NCBI RefSeq assembly: GCF_014737315.1
Contig: NZ_JPUF01000024.1
Span: 1-51,481, forward strand
DNA from: Treponema zioleckii
GTDB taxonomy: Bacteria > Spirochaetota > Spirochaetia > Treponematales > Treponemataceae
Reading direction: 5' to 3'
Length of the DNA: 51,481 nucleotides
A model generated the notes under the pieces. It made no database searches. It was not told the DNA's origin and saw only the letters and a list, made by a program, of their open reading frames with translations. Both the position numbers and the translations under genes were made by a program. Each line of letters starts with the position of its first letter. Positions within the stretch are counted from its first letter, which is position 1. This document shows, piece after piece, positions 1 to 8,201 of this stretch.

Positions 1-164
1 ATTTGAGTTGCATTCTGAAGCTTCGGATTTAAACACCAGTCGCGTACCGTATCTCTAGAAAGATTAAATTCTCTGGCAAGTTTTTTGTAGCCACAGATAC
101 CTTGCCTGTATTTTCCTACAACCAGTAACTTGAAGTCAATGCTGTACTTTTGATTATTCCCCAT
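1..164 (-). CDS. IS3-family transposase OrfA, N-terminal part (runs off window)
   Basis: The visible 54 residues start MGNNQKYSIDF and contain a helix-turn-helix of the type in IS3 OrfA proteins (segments KKLAREFNLS and RDTVRDW). OrfA is the DNA-binding half of the frameshifted OrfAB transposase. The start is chosen because a ggaggtg ribosome-binding site lies 8-10 nt upstream (about 172-179). The gene continues past position 1, so its C-terminus and orfB cannot be seen. Confidence 0.75.
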   Translation of the reverse strand, partial: MGNNQKYSIDFKLLVVGKYRQGICGYKKLAREFNLSRDTVRDWCLNPKLQNATQ

Positions 165-207
165 TTTTTACACCTCCGTGGGTGTCCTAGTTTATGGGGT
201 CAGTTCA
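1..207 (-). mobile_element. End of an IS3-family insertion sequence (partial)
   Basis: On the minus strand the element begins TGAACTGACCCC at 207 and runs out of the window to the left. The terminal sequence, the strong Shine-Dalgarno (ggaggtg) and the orfA-like start at 164 fit the left end of an IS3-family element. Its insertion point falls inside a YidC-like gene that resumes at 208. The other end and orfB are outside the window, so the family call rests on the end sequence and the first 54 codons only. Confidence 0.7.
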
Positions 208-853
208 AATCTCAACGGGGGGGGAACTGCCGTATAGTATAAATCTTCTCCCGATTTTGATGACGCTCATCAATTTTGTTTCGGGAGTAATCTACCTTAA
301 AAAAGCGCCGCTCAAAGAAAAAATCCAGCTCTACGCACTCGCGCTTGTGTTCCTTTTCATTCTTTACGACTCTCCATCGGGCCTTGTCTGCTACTGGATT
401 CTGAACAACACATTCTCGCTTTTTAAAAATCTAGTAAATGCAAAGGTTAAAAATCCCCGTCGACTGGTTCACCTTGTGATTTCTGGGATTTTGTTGCTTG
501 CAAGCATTTTTATCCTCGCAAAACCGAATTACGCACTCGCAAAAAGACTTGCACTTGTCGGATTTTCGATGCTTGTGGCATTTCTGCCGGTCTGCATGGG
601 ATTCGCGAGACGATTACTGAACAAGAGGGATTCTACAGAAGTTTCAACCTCACACCACGACAGCGGATTTTCGATTTTCATACTCTCCGCACTTGGTCTC
701 GCTCTTCTTGCGGGATTTTTGCTTCCTTCGGGAATCATCGCCACAAGCCCGGTCGAGTTCAGTTTTGTGGGAAACACCGACTCTCCGCTCGTCGCCAGAA
801 AGCAGAAGGAAGATCTGGCAAACCTTGCGGAATATGTAATAAGGAAAAAGTAA
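208..853 (+). pseudogene. YidC/Oxa1-like membrane protein remnant, 5' end removed by IS
   Basis: The reading frame enters from the IS end and encodes a YidC-like C-terminal signature (LLPILMTLIN, then GLVCYWILNN near residue 65). Three or four further hydrophobic segments follow, then a short polar tail ending at 853. YidC family proteins insert membrane proteins. Here the periplasmic domain and first membrane segments are missing, because the IS end lies at 207. An ATG at 194 lies inside the IS end and could start a chimeric 219-residue protein, but without a clear ribosome-binding site. A run of eight G at 217-224 sits at the start of the remnant. The tail after NTDSPL looks unlike the rest of the membrane part and may mark a second rearrangement. 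Confidence 0.55.
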
Positions 854-867
854 AGAAAGCATTAATT

Positions 868-895
868 CCTGAAAAGATATAATTTTCTTTTCAGG
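868..895. terminator. Bidirectional terminator hairpin
   Basis: A perfect 10-bp inverted repeat (cctgaaaaga / tcttttcagg) with an 8-nt AT loop lies between the convergent YidC-like remnant and the nucleotidyltransferase. The T/A-rich arms would serve both strands. The right arm overlaps the stop codon of the nucleotidyltransferase (891-893). Confidence 0.6.
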
Positions 896-1640
896 TGAAC
901 AGTTTTTGAGCTTCCTCGAAGCTTTTCAAGTCGCCTATGTCATGTCGCTTGCCAGGCATCAGCCAGGCGTGGACAGGTCGCTTTGAGCAGAACCAGGAGA
1001 TAAAGTCACCCGGAGCATCGGTACCGCAGATTAAAGAACCATCACTCTGGGGGGTACAGGCTTTTTTTATGTAGGGAAGATCTTCTTTCGTATAGATATA
1101 AAAAGGCGGAATAGCCCAGTTTGATTCAGGTTCACTGGGTTTTTCTTGCATTTTAATGACTCTCTCAGTCTCATCAATTATAGCAACACCCGTTTTCTGT
1201 AGTTTTACCTTTTCACTTTCAAAATGCCGCATTATACAGGCAGAGTTTTTATCTTTTTGATATGAAACAAAATCTCGTAAAGAAAAATCAAGAATGTTAT
1301 CCCCTGCAAGAACCAAAATATCTTCACCTATATTGCATTCTTCTATTGCAAAAAGTATGTCCTTTACGGCTCCCAGCCTGTTTTCGTTTTCTGTAGAACC
1401 GTCATCAATCACCGTGATTTTTTTCTGAAAGGAGCGTGAATTTTTCCAGTTGTTAAACTGGTCAATAAACTTATGATTTGAAATGATTATATGCTCGTTA
1501 ATTTCATCAAAAGAATCTATATCATCAATCAGCCTGTCCAAAATTGAGACAGAACCGACTTTCAAAAGCGGTTTTGGAAAATTTTCCGTAAGAGGATAAA
1601 GACGTGTCGCATAGCCAGCCGCTAAAATTATTGATTTCAT
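891..1640 (-). CDS. Sugar-1-phosphate nucleotidyltransferase
   Basis: A 249-aa protein of the NTP_transferase fold (RfbA/GalU-like) that would join NTP and a sugar-1-phosphate to make an NDP-sugar. The N-terminus MKSIILAAGYATRLYPLT followed by FPKPLL is the nucleotide-binding signature of the family, with a Tyr-Ala in place of the usual Gly-x-Gly. LAGDN near residue 115 fits the metal-binding Asp. The ATG at 1640 is preferred over an in-frame start nine codons upstream, because it begins directly at the family motif and overlaps the kinase stop codon (ATGA, 1637-1640). That overlap implies translational coupling. With the kinase upstream it likely forms a two-step salvage route from free sugar to NDP-sugar. 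The substrate is inferred from neighbours to be galacturonate or galactose 1-phosphate. Confidence 0.8.
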   Translation of the reverse strand: MKSIILAAGYATRLYPLTENFPKPLLKVGSVSILDRLIDDIDSFDEINEHIIISNHKFIDQFNNWKNSRSFQKKITVIDDGSTENENRLGAVKDILFAIEECNIGEDILVLAGDNILDFSLRDFVSYQKDKNSACIMRHFESEKVKLQKTGVAIIDETERVIKMQEKPSEPESNWAIPPFYIYTKEDLPYIKKACTPQSDGSLICGTDAPGDFISWFCSKRPVHAWLMPGKRHDIGDLKSFEEAQKLFT

Positions 1641-2827
1641 AATCCCACTCCATCTGCAGTTTTGCAAAATACAATCGAGAATTTATTGCTCAAATCTGGA
1701 AATTTTGAAAGATACTCACTTCGTACAGTTTCTTTTATCGAATCCCTGAATTCAGGATTTATAATTGCCATTGCACAGCCATTAAAACCAGCACCGCTAA
1801 ATCGTCCGCCGTAAACACCTTCTGTTTTCTCCAGAATCTCATGCAGGGCTTTTAACTCGTTACTTCCAGTCTCATATTTTTCAATTGAAGAACGACCACT
1901 TTCAAAAATTATTTTTCCGAATTCAGTTAAATTTCCATTTTGAAAAGCTCGTATACCTTTTTTTACACGTTCATTTTCACCATAAAAATGTTCTGCCCTC
2001 TTTGCCCATGTGTGCGGAAGTTGTTTTTTATACTGCTGATAAATTCCAAGCGGAACATCGCGCAAATATGAATCTGCAAATTTGCCATACTCAAGATGAG
2101 CAAAATCTTTAAGAGCGTAGCTTGCTGCCTTACATTCATCAACTCTCGTATTGTAGGCACTTCCCGCTAGCTTTCGTTCCACTCCAGAAAAAATTACGGC
2201 AATTTCAAAATCTGGCATATTTTCTGGAATCGGAATAAGTTTTGTGGAATCCGTTTTTGTATCAAGATACAGAAGATGATTTTTCTTGCAATAAACTTCA
2301 CAACTTTGGTCAAGTTTTCCAACATTAACGCCAATATAATTTCGCTCTTCGTCAATGGCAAGATTTATCAGTTCAGGACTCGTAAGTTTTATTCCATTCA
2401 CATTCGCGAAAGCTTTTAAATAAGTTAGAATTACGCTCGCGGATGACGAAAGACCGCCGCCAAGAATATCTCCTTTTAAAATTCCCTTGATTCCTTTTGT
2501 AATGCTATACGTTTTTTTCAAGGTTTTTATCGCGCCAAAAAGATAGTCAACCCAGGTGTACTGCCGTTCAAATTCATCATTGATGTTGCCAAAAGCATCA
2601 CCGTCAAAATTTTCTGAATAGACTTCAATTTCGCCATCATCAGTAGAAAAAAAATCAAAAGTCGTGCCAATATCAAGCGCAAAACCCGTCACCAAACCAA
2701 GCTGATGGTCAACATGCGCCCCTAAAGGACAAACTCTATACGGACAGAATGAATGCAAAATTTCAATTGATTCATTTAAAGAATTTTTTTTGTTTTCAAT
2801 AATAGATTCTACAAACTCTTTAGACAT
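1637..2827 (-). CDS. GHMP-family sugar kinase (galactokinase / galacturonokinase-like)
   Basis: A 396-aa GHMP kinase. Motif 1 is SFCPYRVCPLGAHVDHQLG (about residues 26-44), motif 2 is GGGLSSSASV (about 120-130), and motif 3 is FSGAGFNGCA (about 345). These define sugar 1-kinases of the galactokinase group. The PYR.CPLGAH.DHQ wording resembles plant galacturonokinase more than classical GalK, as I remember those sequences. That suits a locus that also makes UDP-uronic acids. It overlaps the downstream nucleotidyltransferase by 4 nt. No Shine-Dalgarno precedes the ATG at 2827. Plain galactokinase remains possible. Confidence 0.75.
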   Translation of the reverse strand: MSKEFVESIIENKKNSLNESIEILHSFCPYRVCPLGAHVDHQLGLVTGFALDIGTTFDFFSTDDGEIEVYSENFDGDAFGNINDEFERQYTWVDYLFGAIKTLKKTYSITKGIKGILKGDILGGGLSSSASVILTYLKAFANVNGIKLTSPELINLAIDEERNYIGVNVGKLDQSCEVYCKKNHLLYLDTKTDSTKLIPIPENMPDFEIAVIFSGVERKLAGSAYNTRVDECKAASYALKDFAHLEYGKFADSYLRDVPLGIYQQYKKQLPHTWAKRAEHFYGENERVKKGIRAFQNGNLTEFGKIIFESGRSSIEKYETGSNELKALHEILEKTEGVYGGRFSGAGFNGCAMAIINPEFRDSIKETVRSEYLSKFPDLSNKFSIVFCKTADGVGL

Positions 2828-2833
2828 ATATCG

Positions 2834-2862
2834 ATTATATCATTACAATAAAACTTATGAAA
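2834..2862 (-). promoter_or_regulatory. Candidate promoter for the kinase, implying a leaderless mRNA
   Basis: On the minus strand a TATAAT -10 (2834-2839) lies just upstream of the kinase ATG, with a weak -35 (TTTCAT-like, 2857-2862) at 17 nt. Initiation would fall at about 2827-2829, on or next to the start codon, so the mRNA would have almost no leader. A divergent TATAAT at 2895-2900 could serve the epimerase on the plus strand. Confidence 0.4.
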
Positions 2863-2948
2863 CTAAATATGTATTTCATACAGAAAACAAGTGCTATAAT
2901 AAATGCTAATTGCTTAATCTAATTCAATTAACGAATCGAGGATAATTT

Positions 2949-3971
2949 ATGAATATATCGTTAGAAAAAAAAACAATTCTTATAACAGGAGCAGCAGGTT
3001 TTATAGGTAGCTTTCTTTCAAAAAGATTGATTGAAGAATATCCGTCGTCAAAAATTATTGGACTTGACTGCATTACAGACTACTATGACACAAATCTAAA
3101 AGATGAGCGCCTTAAAATGCTTTCGGAAGCTGGCGGGAATTTTACATTTATAAAGGGGGATATTGCGGAAAAAAAATTTGTCGATAAACTTTTTTCAGAT
3201 TATAGCCCACAAATCGTTGTAAACCTTGCTGCTCAGGCTGGAGTTCGTTATTCAATAACAAATCCAGAAAGTTACATTCATTCAAACATAATCGGCTTTT
3301 ACAATATTCTTGAAGCATGCAGGGCTCATTCTGTGGAACATTTAGTTTATGCCTCATCTTCTAGCGTTTATGGCTCAAACAAAAAAGTTCCATATTCGAC
3401 TGAAGACAAAGTTGACAATCCTGTTTCACTTTATGCTGCAACAAAAAAATCCAACGAACTTTTTGCACATGCTTATTCAAAATTGTACAAAATTCCTAGC
3501 ACAGGCCTAAGATTTTTTACAGTTTACGGTCCAATGGGACGTCCTGACATGGCATACTTTAAATTCACGAACAAACTTGTAAACGGTGAACCGATTCAGA
3601 TTTACAACATGGGCGACATGTACCGAGATTTTACCTTCGTTGATGACATCGTAACAGGAATCGTAAATGTGATGCAAAAAACGCCTTCCGAAACCGAAGA
3701 CGGTGCTCCATACAAGATTTACAACATTGGTAATAATCATCCAGAAAGTCTTATGAAATTTGTCGAAACTTTGGAAAAATGTCTAATAAATGAGGGAATC
3801 ATAAAAGAACCTGGCAAAAAAGAACTTTTGCCTATGCAACCTGGTGATGTATATCAAACGTATGCTGATGTTGCGGAATTGCAGAAAGATTTTGGTTTTA
3901 AGCCAAGTACTTCGCTCGAAACGGGGCTTTCTCTCTTTGCCAAGTGGTACAAAAAATATTACAATAAATAG
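2949..3971 (+). CDS. UDP-glucuronate 4-epimerase-like NAD-dependent epimerase
   Basis: A 340-aa extended short-chain dehydrogenase/reductase. The Rossmann glycine motif GAAGFIG is at residues 14-20. The catalytic set SSSSVYG and YAATKKSNE (Tyr-x3-Lys, about residue 160) is intact. The segment GLDCITDYYDTNLK is the hallmark of the UDP-glucuronate epimerase branch (CapI/LpsL-like). It would convert UDP-glucuronate to UDP-galacturonate in the cytosol. A gagg ribosome-binding site lies at about 2938-2941. The next gene starts 2 nt after its stop. With the UDP-glucose dehydrogenase at 5002 it forms a de novo UDP-galacturonate route for cell-surface glycans. Confidence 0.85.
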   Translation: MNISLEKKTILITGAAGFIGSFLSKRLIEEYPSSKIIGLDCITDYYDTNLKDERLKMLSEAGGNFTFIKGDIAEKKFVDKLFSDYSPQIVVNLAAQAGVRYSITNPESYIHSNIIGFYNILEACRAHSVEHLVYASSSSVYGSNKKVPYSTEDKVDNPVSLYAATKKSNELFAHAYSKLYKIPSTGLRFFTVYGPMGRPDMAYFKFTNKLVNGEPIQIYNMGDMYRDFTFVDDIVTGIVNVMQKTPSETEDGAPYKIYNIGNNHPESLMKFVETLEKCLINEGIIKEPGKKELLPMQPGDVYQTYADVAELQKDFGFKPSTSLETGLSLFAKWYKKYYNK

Positions 3972-3973
3972 CT

Positions 3974-4975
3974 ATGAAATACGTTTACGTTCTTACATCA
4001 ACACCAAAAGATTTATACTACGAACAGTGTCTCATGTCGGTCTGGTCTTTAAGACAAAAAATGGAGACTGCTGAAATTATAGTTTTGGTTGATAACAAGA
4101 CTTTCTCGACATTCACTTCAGAAAATAAGCGTACTGAGCTTTTAAAATATGCAACACATGTTATGAGTATTGATTTTGACGACAGTGTAACAAATACAGA
4201 GCGAAGTCGGCTTATAAAAACTGCTATTCCAGATTATGTAAGTGGTTCTTTTTTATATATTGACTGCGACACAATCATATGTGAAGACTTGTCAGAAATT
4301 GAAAATGAACCGTTCCAAACAGCAGGAATTCTTGACGGACATTGTATGTTGGATGAGCACATTCATAAGCAATATTTTCTGCAACGCGATAAAAAACTTG
4401 GTTTTAACGGCACAAAAGCTGCAAATTGCAATATAAATGGTGGAATAATACTAGCAAAAGACGGTGATGAGTCAAAAGCACTTTTTAAGGCCTGGAACGA
4501 AGTATGGAAATATTCCGCTTACGAAAAGCATGATTTGCATGACCAAAGTGCGCTTAACGAGGCCAATTACCGAACTGGGTTAAAAATGGGGCATTTGGAC
4601 GGAAAGTGGAATTGTCAGCCAAGTCATGGCGGACTGGCATTCTTAAAAAATGCAAAAATTATACATTACTACTCAAGTGAATTCAGCGGAAAGAACTATA
4701 TTCCATATTATAAGCTGGCAGACAAGACTTTGCAGTATCGCATAAAAGAAATAGGAATAATTCCAGAAGATATTCAAAAAATGATTTTAGATCCCAAATT
4801 TCAGTTCAACGGAGTTCATTTGATAAACGACCAAAGAATTGTCAGCATAATGCAATCTCCTTTAACGTTCACATTGGCGGATATAAAACAAAAGTTTCCT
4901 TTGCTTTTTACTTTTATGGAAAAACAAATGGGCTTTTTACGCGGACTCGGAAAAAAACTGAAAGGAAAAAAATAG
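3974..4975 (+). CDS. Glycosyltransferase family 8 protein
   Basis: A 333-aa protein with the GT8 layout: an N-terminal MKYVYVLTSTPKDLYYEQC strand-turn, the metal-binding DxD as DCD at about residues 97-99 (FLYIDCDTII), NINGGIILA, and HDQSALNE. A His-Tyr-Tyr-Ser segment follows near residue 235. GT8 enzymes transfer glucose, galactose or galacturonate from UDP-sugars with retention of configuration. UDP-galacturonate is a plausible donor, because the flanking genes make it. It is co-transcribed, with a 2-nt gap after the epimerase. No clear ribosome-binding site is visible, so translation may depend on the epimerase. The acceptor is unknown. Confidence 0.8.
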   Translation: MKYVYVLTSTPKDLYYEQCLMSVWSLRQKMETAEIIVLVDNKTFSTFTSENKRTELLKYATHVMSIDFDDSVTNTERSRLIKTAIPDYVSGSFLYIDCDTIICEDLSEIENEPFQTAGILDGHCMLDEHIHKQYFLQRDKKLGFNGTKAANCNINGGIILAKDGDESKALFKAWNEVWKYSAYEKHDLHDQSALNEANYRTGLKMGHLDGKWNCQPSHGGLAFLKNAKIIHYYSSEFSGKNYIPYYKLADKTLQYRIKEIGIIPEDIQKMILDPKFQFNGVHLINDQRIVSIMQSPLTFTLADIKQKFPLLFTFMEKQMGFLRGLGKKLKGKK

Positions 4976-5001
4976 CGATATAGTTTGTAAGAGGGAAAAA
5001 A

Positions 5002-6192
5002 ATGAAAATAGCTGTAGCAGGTACAGGATATGTAGGTCTTTCGAATGCAATTCTTTTGGCACAACACAATGAAGTTCATGCCGTTGATGTAATCCAGGCA
5101 AAAGTTGATTTAATTAACTCAAAAAAATCTCCAATAATTGACAAGGAAATTGAAGAATATCTTGCAACAAAAAAATTGAATCTAATCGCAACTACAGACG
5201 GAGCATCGGCTTACAAAGATGCTGATTTTATCATCATATCTACTCCAACAAATTACGATCCAGAAAAAAATTATTTTGACACTTCAAGTATTGATTCAGT
5301 AATGAAAATCGTAAAAGAGTGTGGCAGTAAAGCTACCGTTGTAATAAAATCAACGGTTCCAGTTGGATATACGGAAAACTTACGAAAAGAAACTGGCTAC
5401 AAAAACATGATTTTTAGTCCAGAATTTTTACGCGAAGGTCATGCGCTTTACGACAACCTCTACCCGAGCCGAATTGTAGTGAGTTATCCAAAAGATGATG
5501 AAAGCTTAAAAGAAAAAGCTATACTGTTTTCAAAACTCTTAAAGGATGCAGCGTTAAGACCTGCTTCAGAGATTTCTGTACTTCATCCGCATTGCACGGA
5601 AGCCGAAGCAATCAAACTTTTTGCAAACACTTTTCTTGCATTACGCGTAGCATACTTCAATGAATTAGATACGTATGCAGCAATTCGCGGTCTAAACACA
5701 AAACAAATTATTCAAGGAATTTGTCTGGACCCAAGAATCGGAGATTTTTACAACAACCCATCATTTGGCTATGGTGGATACTGTCTTCCTAAAGATACAA
5801 AGCAGCTTTTGGCAAACTACAATGATGTTCCACAGAATCTTATTCGTGCAATAGTCGATTCAAATTCAACTCGCAAAGATTTTATTGCAGACCAAATTAT
5901 TGCACAAAAACCTCAAGTTGTAGGTGTCTACCGGCTTACAATGAAAGCAAATAGCGATAATTTTAGACAAAGTTCTATTCAAGGTGTTATGAAGAGAATA
6001 AAAGCAAAAGGAATTACAGTTGTTATTTACGAACCGACTTATAAAGACGACGAATTCTTTCATTCGCGCCTTGTTCGCGACTTGACAGAATTTAAAAAAA
6101 TAAGCGACGTAATCCTTGCAAACCGTCTTTCTGACGACTTGCAAGACTGTAGGGATAAAGTTTACACGAGGGATTTATTCGCAAGGGATTAA
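5002..6192 (+). CDS. ugd: UDP-glucose 6-dehydrogenase
   Basis: A 396-aa UDP-glucose/GDP-mannose dehydrogenase. The N-terminal Rossmann motif is GTGYVGLS (residues 7-14). The segment STVPVGYT and the catalytic cysteine motif [11 protein letters not shown] (Cys at about residue 260) are both present. It oxidises UDP-glucose to UDP-glucuronate using NAD, feeding the epimerase upstream in the same operon. The ribosome-binding site is the gaggg at about 4992. Length is normal for the short bacterial class. A short hairpin (cacgc/gcgtg, about 6207-6220) follows the stop and may end the operon. Confidence 0.9.
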   Translation: MKIAVAGTGYVGLSNAILLAQHNEVHAVDVIQAKVDLINSKKSPIIDKEIEEYLATKKLNLIATTDGASAYKDADFIIISTPTNYDPEKNYFDTSSIDSVMKIVKECGSKATVVIKSTVPVGYTENLRKETGYKNMIFSPEFLREGHALYDNLYPSRIVVSYPKDDESLKEKAILFSKLLKDAALRPASEISVLHPHCTEAEAIKLFANTFLALRVAYFNELDTYAAIRGLNTKQIIQGICLDPRIGDFYNNPSFGYGGYCLPKDTKQLLANYNDVPQNLIRAIVDSNSTRKDFIADQIIAQKPQVVGVYRLTMKANSDNFRQSSIQGVMKRIKAKGITVVIYEPTYKDDEFFHSRLVRDLTEFKKISDVILANRLSDDLQDCRDKVYTRDLFARD

Positions 6193-6219
6193 CCCTCCCT
6201 CCCCCACGCCTCCGCGTGC

Positions 6220-6786
6220 CTATGAAAGTCTTTTTATCACTTCCTCGGCAACGGAGGTTCGTTTTTGACCAGAATCCATGGATTTTTTTTCTAGATAACG
6301 GTGGGCTTCCTGCTCTGACAAGCCTTGCTTTTCAATGAGAAGAAATTTTGCGCGGTTAACGAGGCGGATTTCTTCCATTTTGCTTTTGAGTTTTATGGTT
6401 TGGCTTGTAAGAGCACGAATTTTGTTTTTTACGGCAATGGCGACTTTCATCATATTGTAAAAATAGAATGGCTCAAACGGTTTTGAAATCGTAAGGATTC
6501 CGTAACTTTCCACGCGATATGAAATTTCGTCAAACTTTTCGCTTGAAACTACAAGCAAAAGGACTGCATCGGTTTCGCAGATATTTATCGAAAAATCCGT
6601 GCCAGAACCGTCTGCCGAATCAATGATAATAAAATCGAACGACCGCATTTCTGCCATTCTGCCAGCTTCATAAAAATTGTCAGCTACAGTCAGATTAAAA
6701 ATCGGTGCGATTAAAAACGCCTTGATTTGAGAAACTATTTTGCTGTCATCAGAAACTAAAAGTACGCTGTGGCTTTCCTGGTTCAT
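6220..6786 (-). CDS. ANTAR-domain response regulator (transcription antiterminator)
   Basis: A 188-aa protein with an N-terminal receiver-like domain (SVLLVSDDSK at the start, FIIIDSADG with the candidate phospho-acceptor Asp, then SKPF) and a C-terminal helical ANTAR domain (about residues 125-188: LKSKMEEIRLVNRAKFLL, then SEQEAHRYLEKK). ANTAR proteins bind paired RNA hairpins and prevent terminators from forming. It starts 4 nt after the glnA stop, as the last gene of an asnB-glnA operon. The asnB and amtB transcripts both begin with terminator hairpins, so these are the obvious candidate targets. Target recognition is inference; the usual twin hexaloop hairpins were not clearly seen. Confidence 0.85.
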   Translation of the reverse strand: MNQESHSVLLVSDDSKIVSQIKAFLIAPIFNLTVADNFYEAGRMAEMRSFDFIIIDSADGSGTDFSINICETDAVLLLVVSSEKFDEISYRVESYGILTISKPFEPFYFYNMMKVAIAVKNKIRALTSQTIKLKSKMEEIRLVNRAKFLLIEKQGLSEQEAHRYLEKKSMDSGQKRTSVAEEVIKRLS

Positions 6787-6790
6787 TTTT

Positions 6791-8002
6791 TTACACTTCT
6801 ATTTCACCTAAAACTGATTTTACGAAATCGCTTTTTCTTGCGATTGCCTTTGCTTCTTCGAGTGATTGCGGAAGCGTTCTTAAATTGAGCTTTGAAGCAA
6901 TCTTGTTGTCAAAAAGATTCTCTTCCGTTGAGGCCGGTGCAGTGATTTTGTTTTTGATTCCTTCGATTGCCGCGTTTATCAGGAGCGCAATTGCAATGTA
7001 CGGATTGCACATCGGGTCTGGGGAGCGCACTTCTAGCCGGGTTCCGCTTTTTGAGGCCGGGAGTCGAATCATTGCGGAGCGGTTTTCTTTTCCCCACGAA
7101 ATGTATTTTGGGGCTTTTGAAGAGCCTAACCGAATGTAAGAATTTTCCACAGGATTCAAAAAACACGTAATTTCTTCTATATAATTGTAGATTCCGCCAA
7201 GAATGTACGGAAGAAGATTTTCGTCTCCCCCGCTCTCTTTTGCGCCGTTTGCAAGTCGATAAGAAAGATTTATGTGCATTCCGTTTCCAGCTTCGCCAGC
7301 AAGTGGCTTTGGCGAGAAGTCTGCGTACAGTCCGTTCGAGGCGGCTTTTGTGTTTACAATCCACTTGAATGTGGCAACGTTGTCTGCGGCTGTTAATGCG
7401 TCTGAATACATAAAGTCAATTTCGTTCTGGCCAGGGCCTTCTTCGTGGTGGCTTGCTTCCGGGGTAATTCCCATTTGTTCGAGCGTAAAGCAGATGTCTC
7501 GGCGGATATTCTCTCCGTGGTCTTCAGGCGCAATGTCCATGTAAGAAGCGGTGTCAAACGGCTCTTTTGTCGGCTTTCCTTTTTCGTCCAGACAAAAAAG
7601 ATAGAACTCAATTTCCGTGCCGATTATAAGCTCGATTCCGCATTCGTCTTTTAGGCGCTTGCAAGATTTTTTTAGGAGCGTCCTGCAATCTTTTGAATAT
7701 GGTTTTCCATCGGAATCCTGAATGTCGCAGAACATTCGAACGACTTTTCCGGTCATCGGTCTCCACGGGATAATTGCAAGAGTGCTAGGGTCAGGGAAAA
7801 GAAAGAGGTCTGATTTTTCAGGTCCCTCAAATCCGCGGACAGCTGATGCGTCAAAGGCGATTCCTTCCCTGAATGCCCGCTCAAGTTCGCTCGGCATAAT
7901 CGAAATGTTTTTTTGTTTGCCCGCAACATCAAAATATGCCAGACGAATAAATTTTACGTCCTCTTCCTGAATAAAATCCAAAACTTCACTTTGAGTATAC
8001 AT
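6791..8002 (-). CDS. glnA: Glutamine synthetase, type I
   Basis: A 403-aa glutamine synthetase that condenses ammonium and glutamate with ATP. Visible landmarks are the N-terminal beta-grasp part (VKFIRLAYFDVAGKQKN), the metal/ATP segment GTEIEFYLF, HHEEGPGQNEIDF, GNGMHINLS, and RSAMIRLP followed by RLEVRSPDP. It is somewhat shorter than the usual 440-470 residues of type I enzymes. The start at 8002 has a gagg about 6-10 nt upstream. It begins only 19 nt after the ancestral asnB stop (8022-8024) and is followed within 4 nt by the ANTAR gene, so the three genes form one nitrogen operon. Confidence 0.92.
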   Translation of the reverse strand: MYTQSEVLDFIQEEDVKFIRLAYFDVAGKQKNISIMPSELERAFREGIAFDASAVRGFEGPEKSDLFLFPDPSTLAIIPWRPMTGKVVRMFCDIQDSDGKPYSKDCRTLLKKSCKRLKDECGIELIIGTEIEFYLFCLDEKGKPTKEPFDTASYMDIAPEDHGENIRRDICFTLEQMGITPEASHHEEGPGQNEIDFMYSDALTAADNVATFKWIVNTKAASNGLYADFSPKPLAGEAGNGMHINLSYRLANGAKESGGDENLLPYILGGIYNYIEEITCFLNPVENSYIRLGSSKAPKYISWGKENRSAMIRLPASKSGTRLEVRSPDPMCNPYIAIALLINAAIEGIKNKITAPASTEENLFDNKIASKLNLRTLPQSLEEAKAIARKSDFVKSVLGEIEV

Positions 8003-8021
8003 TGCTAACCTCGTCTATAAT

Positions 8022-8201
8022 TTAGTATGCCTTATCGTGCACGCCAGAAATTGCTCGTCCGCTCGGCTCGTCCATGTTCTTCCATGCGGCATCCCACTCA
8101 AGGGCTTTTGCTGTGCTGCAAGCGACTCCTGCTTCGTGTGGCACGCATTTTGCGGCACTGTCGCTTGGAAAAAGTCGGCTGTAGATTTCGCGGTAATACT
8201 A
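8022..8201 (-). pseudogene. Downstream in-frame C-terminal part of asnB after the amber codon
   Basis: The first codon is TAG, in a position where AsnB proteins usually have Tyr (KEAYYYREI-type sequence; here the residues after the stop read YYREIYSRLFPSD). The following 58 codons encode ACSTAKALEWDAAWKN and MDEPSGRAISGVHDKAY, which are conserved AsnB C-terminal sequences. No frameshift is needed to join it to the gene upstream. Other genes here end in TAG (epimerase, GT8), so TAG acts as a normal stop in this genome. Confidence 0.85.

Noticed and set aside
217-224. Phase-variable poly-G tract
   Set aside because: The gene it lies in has already lost its 5' end to the IS, so a switching role cannot be supported.
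6885-7654. Open frames opposite and out of frame within glnA
   Set aside because: They mirror the codon pattern of the real gene and have no motifs.
8199-8201. Reassigned UAG (pyrrolysine or alternative code)
   Set aside because: Several other genes in the window end normally in TAG and no pyl-type gene is seen; a point mutation is simpler.
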